From Bacteroidales bacterium (lineage in GTDB: Bacteria; Bacteroidota; Bacteroidia; Bacteroidales; UBA932): DNA of 7,348 nucleotides. Shown here in pieces: positions 6,111 to 7,348 of this stretch (position 1 is its first letter; each line of letters opens with the position of its first letter). The stretch lies in contig JAFZLP010000013.1 in the NCBI GenBank assembly GCA_017551405.1, positions 1 through 7,348 of the forward strand. The letters are read 5' to 3'. The position numbers and the translations under genes are program-made. The notes under the pieces are model-generated. The model worked only from the letters and a program-made list of their open reading frames with translations, was not told the origin of the DNA and did no database searches.

Positions 6111-7343
6111 TTATTTGGTCCACCAGTCCGACGGAGGCCAGACTGACGTGGACGTGTTGACAGGCCCCTGGGCCTTTATCTTGCCGGCCGTTTCATTGCC
6201 TACGACCGAAGGCAGAGCGGCGAAGAACTCGATTCCGGTCTTTTCTTCCAACTCCTTGATGCTCATGGCATACTGGGCGCTGGTGCCGGAAAGGGTGCTC
6301 CTGTGCTCCATGTAAACCGCAATGCCGGCATAACCGTCAAAGCGCTGGAAAGTGTATGCGGCGCCGCTGTTCGAGTAGAACAGGAACGCCTTGAAATAGG
6401 CCGCGGGAACGTTTATCCTGCGCCCGCCGCGGTCCACGATGTATTCGCTCCCGCGTACGCAGCCGGTAACCACGTAAAGGGTGTCGGCCTTCCTGGCCAG
6501 CGACCTCACGTTGTTTTCCAGGTCGGCCCAGATGCCCCCGTTGAAGTTGTAATCCTGCGGGGTCATGTTGGTGGCATAGAAGGTCGCCGCGTTGTTGGCC
6601 TGGGTGCCGTAGCGGTCGGCCGAAGGAATCTGGTGCCCGCGGGTGTGACCGGTGCCGTACGACACGCCCATGCCCGCCTCGTTCACGATATACTGCTGCA
6701 TATCCTTGGGGATCAGGGGGTCGTAGCCCCAGGCGTCGGTACGCCCGCCAATGGATGAGCCGATGAGGCCGACATTCAGCGGATAGGCCACCCAGAAGGA
6801 GATGAAATCGTCGTAACTGTAGTAGAACGAGTAGTTGCGGTCTTTGCCGCCGTTCATGAGGTGATAGAAGAACTCGCAGCCGTCGCCCTCGACCGTTGCC
6901 GGCAGTTCCAGCCACTTCAGCGACGTCACGTCTTCGCCGTAACCCCCGGGCAGGGGTGTTTCGGGTTCGGAAGTGCCGTACTGCCTGAACTGGACGCTGC
7001 CGTTGCCCCCCTTGCTGGTGATACTGATGGTAACATAGCGGGATTCGGCGGCAGTATTGGCGGTGTATTTCAGGGTGATGCCGCCGGTATTGCCCTTGCC
7101 GGAATAAGCGGAAAGGCTGGCCCAGCCCGTCTGGGCGCCTTCGTAAGCGAAGGAAATTTCCCAGTCGCTGCCGGCCGTCACGTCCACAAACTGCTCCCCT
7201 GCCGCACTGGTGACGGGATTGACGGCCAGGGAAACCTGCGGCTTCACATAGTCGGGTTCATCCCCGCCCTGGCAGGAGACAAAAGTCAGCAGCAGCGCTG
7301 TCGCCAGCGCTGCCGCAGACAATATGTTACGGACGTGTTTCAA
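6111..7343 (-). CDS. BACON-domain DNA/RNA non-specific endonuclease, lipoprotein
   Basis: Probable secreted, sugar-non-specific nuclease of the Serratia NucA/EndoG (beta-beta-alpha metal) superfamily, cutting DNA and RNA outside the cytoplasm. The N-terminus is a lipoprotein signal peptide ending TFVSC, with lipid cysteine 24. Residues about 36-122 look like one BACON domain, a beta-sandwich common in exported Bacteroidota proteins. The nuclease domain covers about 140-390: the active-site block TRGHQIPSADR (234-244) with putative general base His237, then TNMTPQ (258-263), the metal-ligand region around Asn268, and the LENNVR helix (275-280). The canonical DRGH Asp is Thr234 here. The first codon is TTG (7343-7341). 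No in-frame ATG lies upstream within the window and the frame is open to the edge, so the true start may lie beyond 7348. The TTG start nevertheless gives a well-shaped signal peptide. It is the first visible gene of the operon and ends 9 bases before the EEP gene. Family call is strong; start and exact substrate are uncertain. Confidence 0.93.
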   Translation of the reverse strand: MKHVRNILSAAALATALLLTFVSCQGGDEPDYVKPQVSLAVNPVTSAAGEQFVDVTAGSDWEISFAYEGAQTGWASLSAYSGKGNTGGITLKYTANTAAESRYVTISITSKGGNGSVQFRQYGTSEPETPLPGGYGEDVTSLKWLELPATVEGDGCEFFYHLMNGGKDRNYSFYYSYDDFISFWVAYPLNVGLIGSSIGGRTDAWGYDPLIPKDMQQYIVNEAGMGVSYGTGHTRGHQIPSADRYGTQANNAATFYATNMTPQDYNFNGGIWADLENNVRSLARKADTLYVVTGCVRGSEYIVDRGGRRINVPAAYFKAFLFYSNSGAAYTFQRFDGYAGIAVYMEHRSTLSGTSAQYAMSIKELEEKTGIEFFAALPSVVGNETAGKIKAQGPVNTSTSVWPPSDWWTK

Positions 7344-7348
7344 ACTGA

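Larger units (their letters stand above)
1..7343 (-). other. Single five-gene transcription unit (putative nucleic-acid scavenging operon)
   Basis: All five genes are co-directional. The junctions are 9 bases (6102-6110), 10 bases (5000-5009), 12 bases (2135-2146) and 5 bases (1020-1024). No junction has room for a promoter or a rho-independent terminator, and I see no hairpin with a T-run on the minus strand. The order is BACON nuclease, EEP nuclease, TonB-dependent receptor, DUF5689 lipoprotein, M3 peptidase. Co-transcription is well supported by spacing; the shared function is inferred from gene content. The operon may extend beyond both window edges. Confidence 0.8.

Noticed and set aside
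6337..6915. A 192-codon minus-strand open frame inside the nuclease gene
   Set aside because: It is an Arg/Gly-rich out-of-frame reading within the BACON nuclease, with no signal or domain.
7341..7348. TCAGTTTG on the minus strand, resembling the Bacteroidota -7 promoter element TAnnTTTG
   Set aside because: It deviates at the second base, no -33 region is visible, and it overlaps the proposed start codon; it is probably chance at the window edge.

Overview
The window comes from a GC-rich member of the Bacteroidota, most likely Bacteroidales. The signs are: four of the five proteins look like lipoproteins, there is a BACON domain, a DUF5689 protein, and a TonB-dependent receptor with a carboxypeptidase-regulatory-like N-terminal domain, and most starts lack a Shine-Dalgarno sequence. 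G+C looks close to 60% by eye, which would suit an Alistipes-like or uncultured gut lineage. The genus cannot be fixed from this sequence.

Layout: every real gene is on the minus strand, so the gene order reads right to left. (1) BACON plus DNA/RNA non-specific endonuclease lipoprotein, 7343-6111. (2) Endonuclease/exonuclease/phosphatase (EEP) lipoprotein, 6101-5010. (3) TonB-dependent outer-membrane receptor, 4999-2147. (4) DUF5689 OB-fold-like lipoprotein, 2134-1025. (5) N-terminal half of an M3 family metallopeptidase lipoprotein, 1019 to beyond the left edge. The gaps are 9, 10, 12 and 5 bases, so this looks like one transcription unit. Its promoter lies beyond the right edge and its terminator beyond the left edge. 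No non-coding stretch exceeds about 12 bases, and I see no RNA genes, mobile elements or CRISPR.

How the genes may work together (inference): two unrelated exported nucleases, an OB-fold-like lipoprotein and a TonB-dependent importer without a SusD partner look like a nucleic-acid scavenging locus. The residues after the lipid cysteine differ. They are acidic in the BACON nuclease and DUF5689, as in Bacteroidota surface lipoproteins, and not acidic in the EEP protein and peptidase. That suggests surface cutting and capture, TonB-driven import, and periplasmic finishing of oligonucleotides. The M3 peptidase could handle co-imported peptides or simply be a co-transcribed neighbour. Its isoleucine codon use differs sharply from that of DUF5689.
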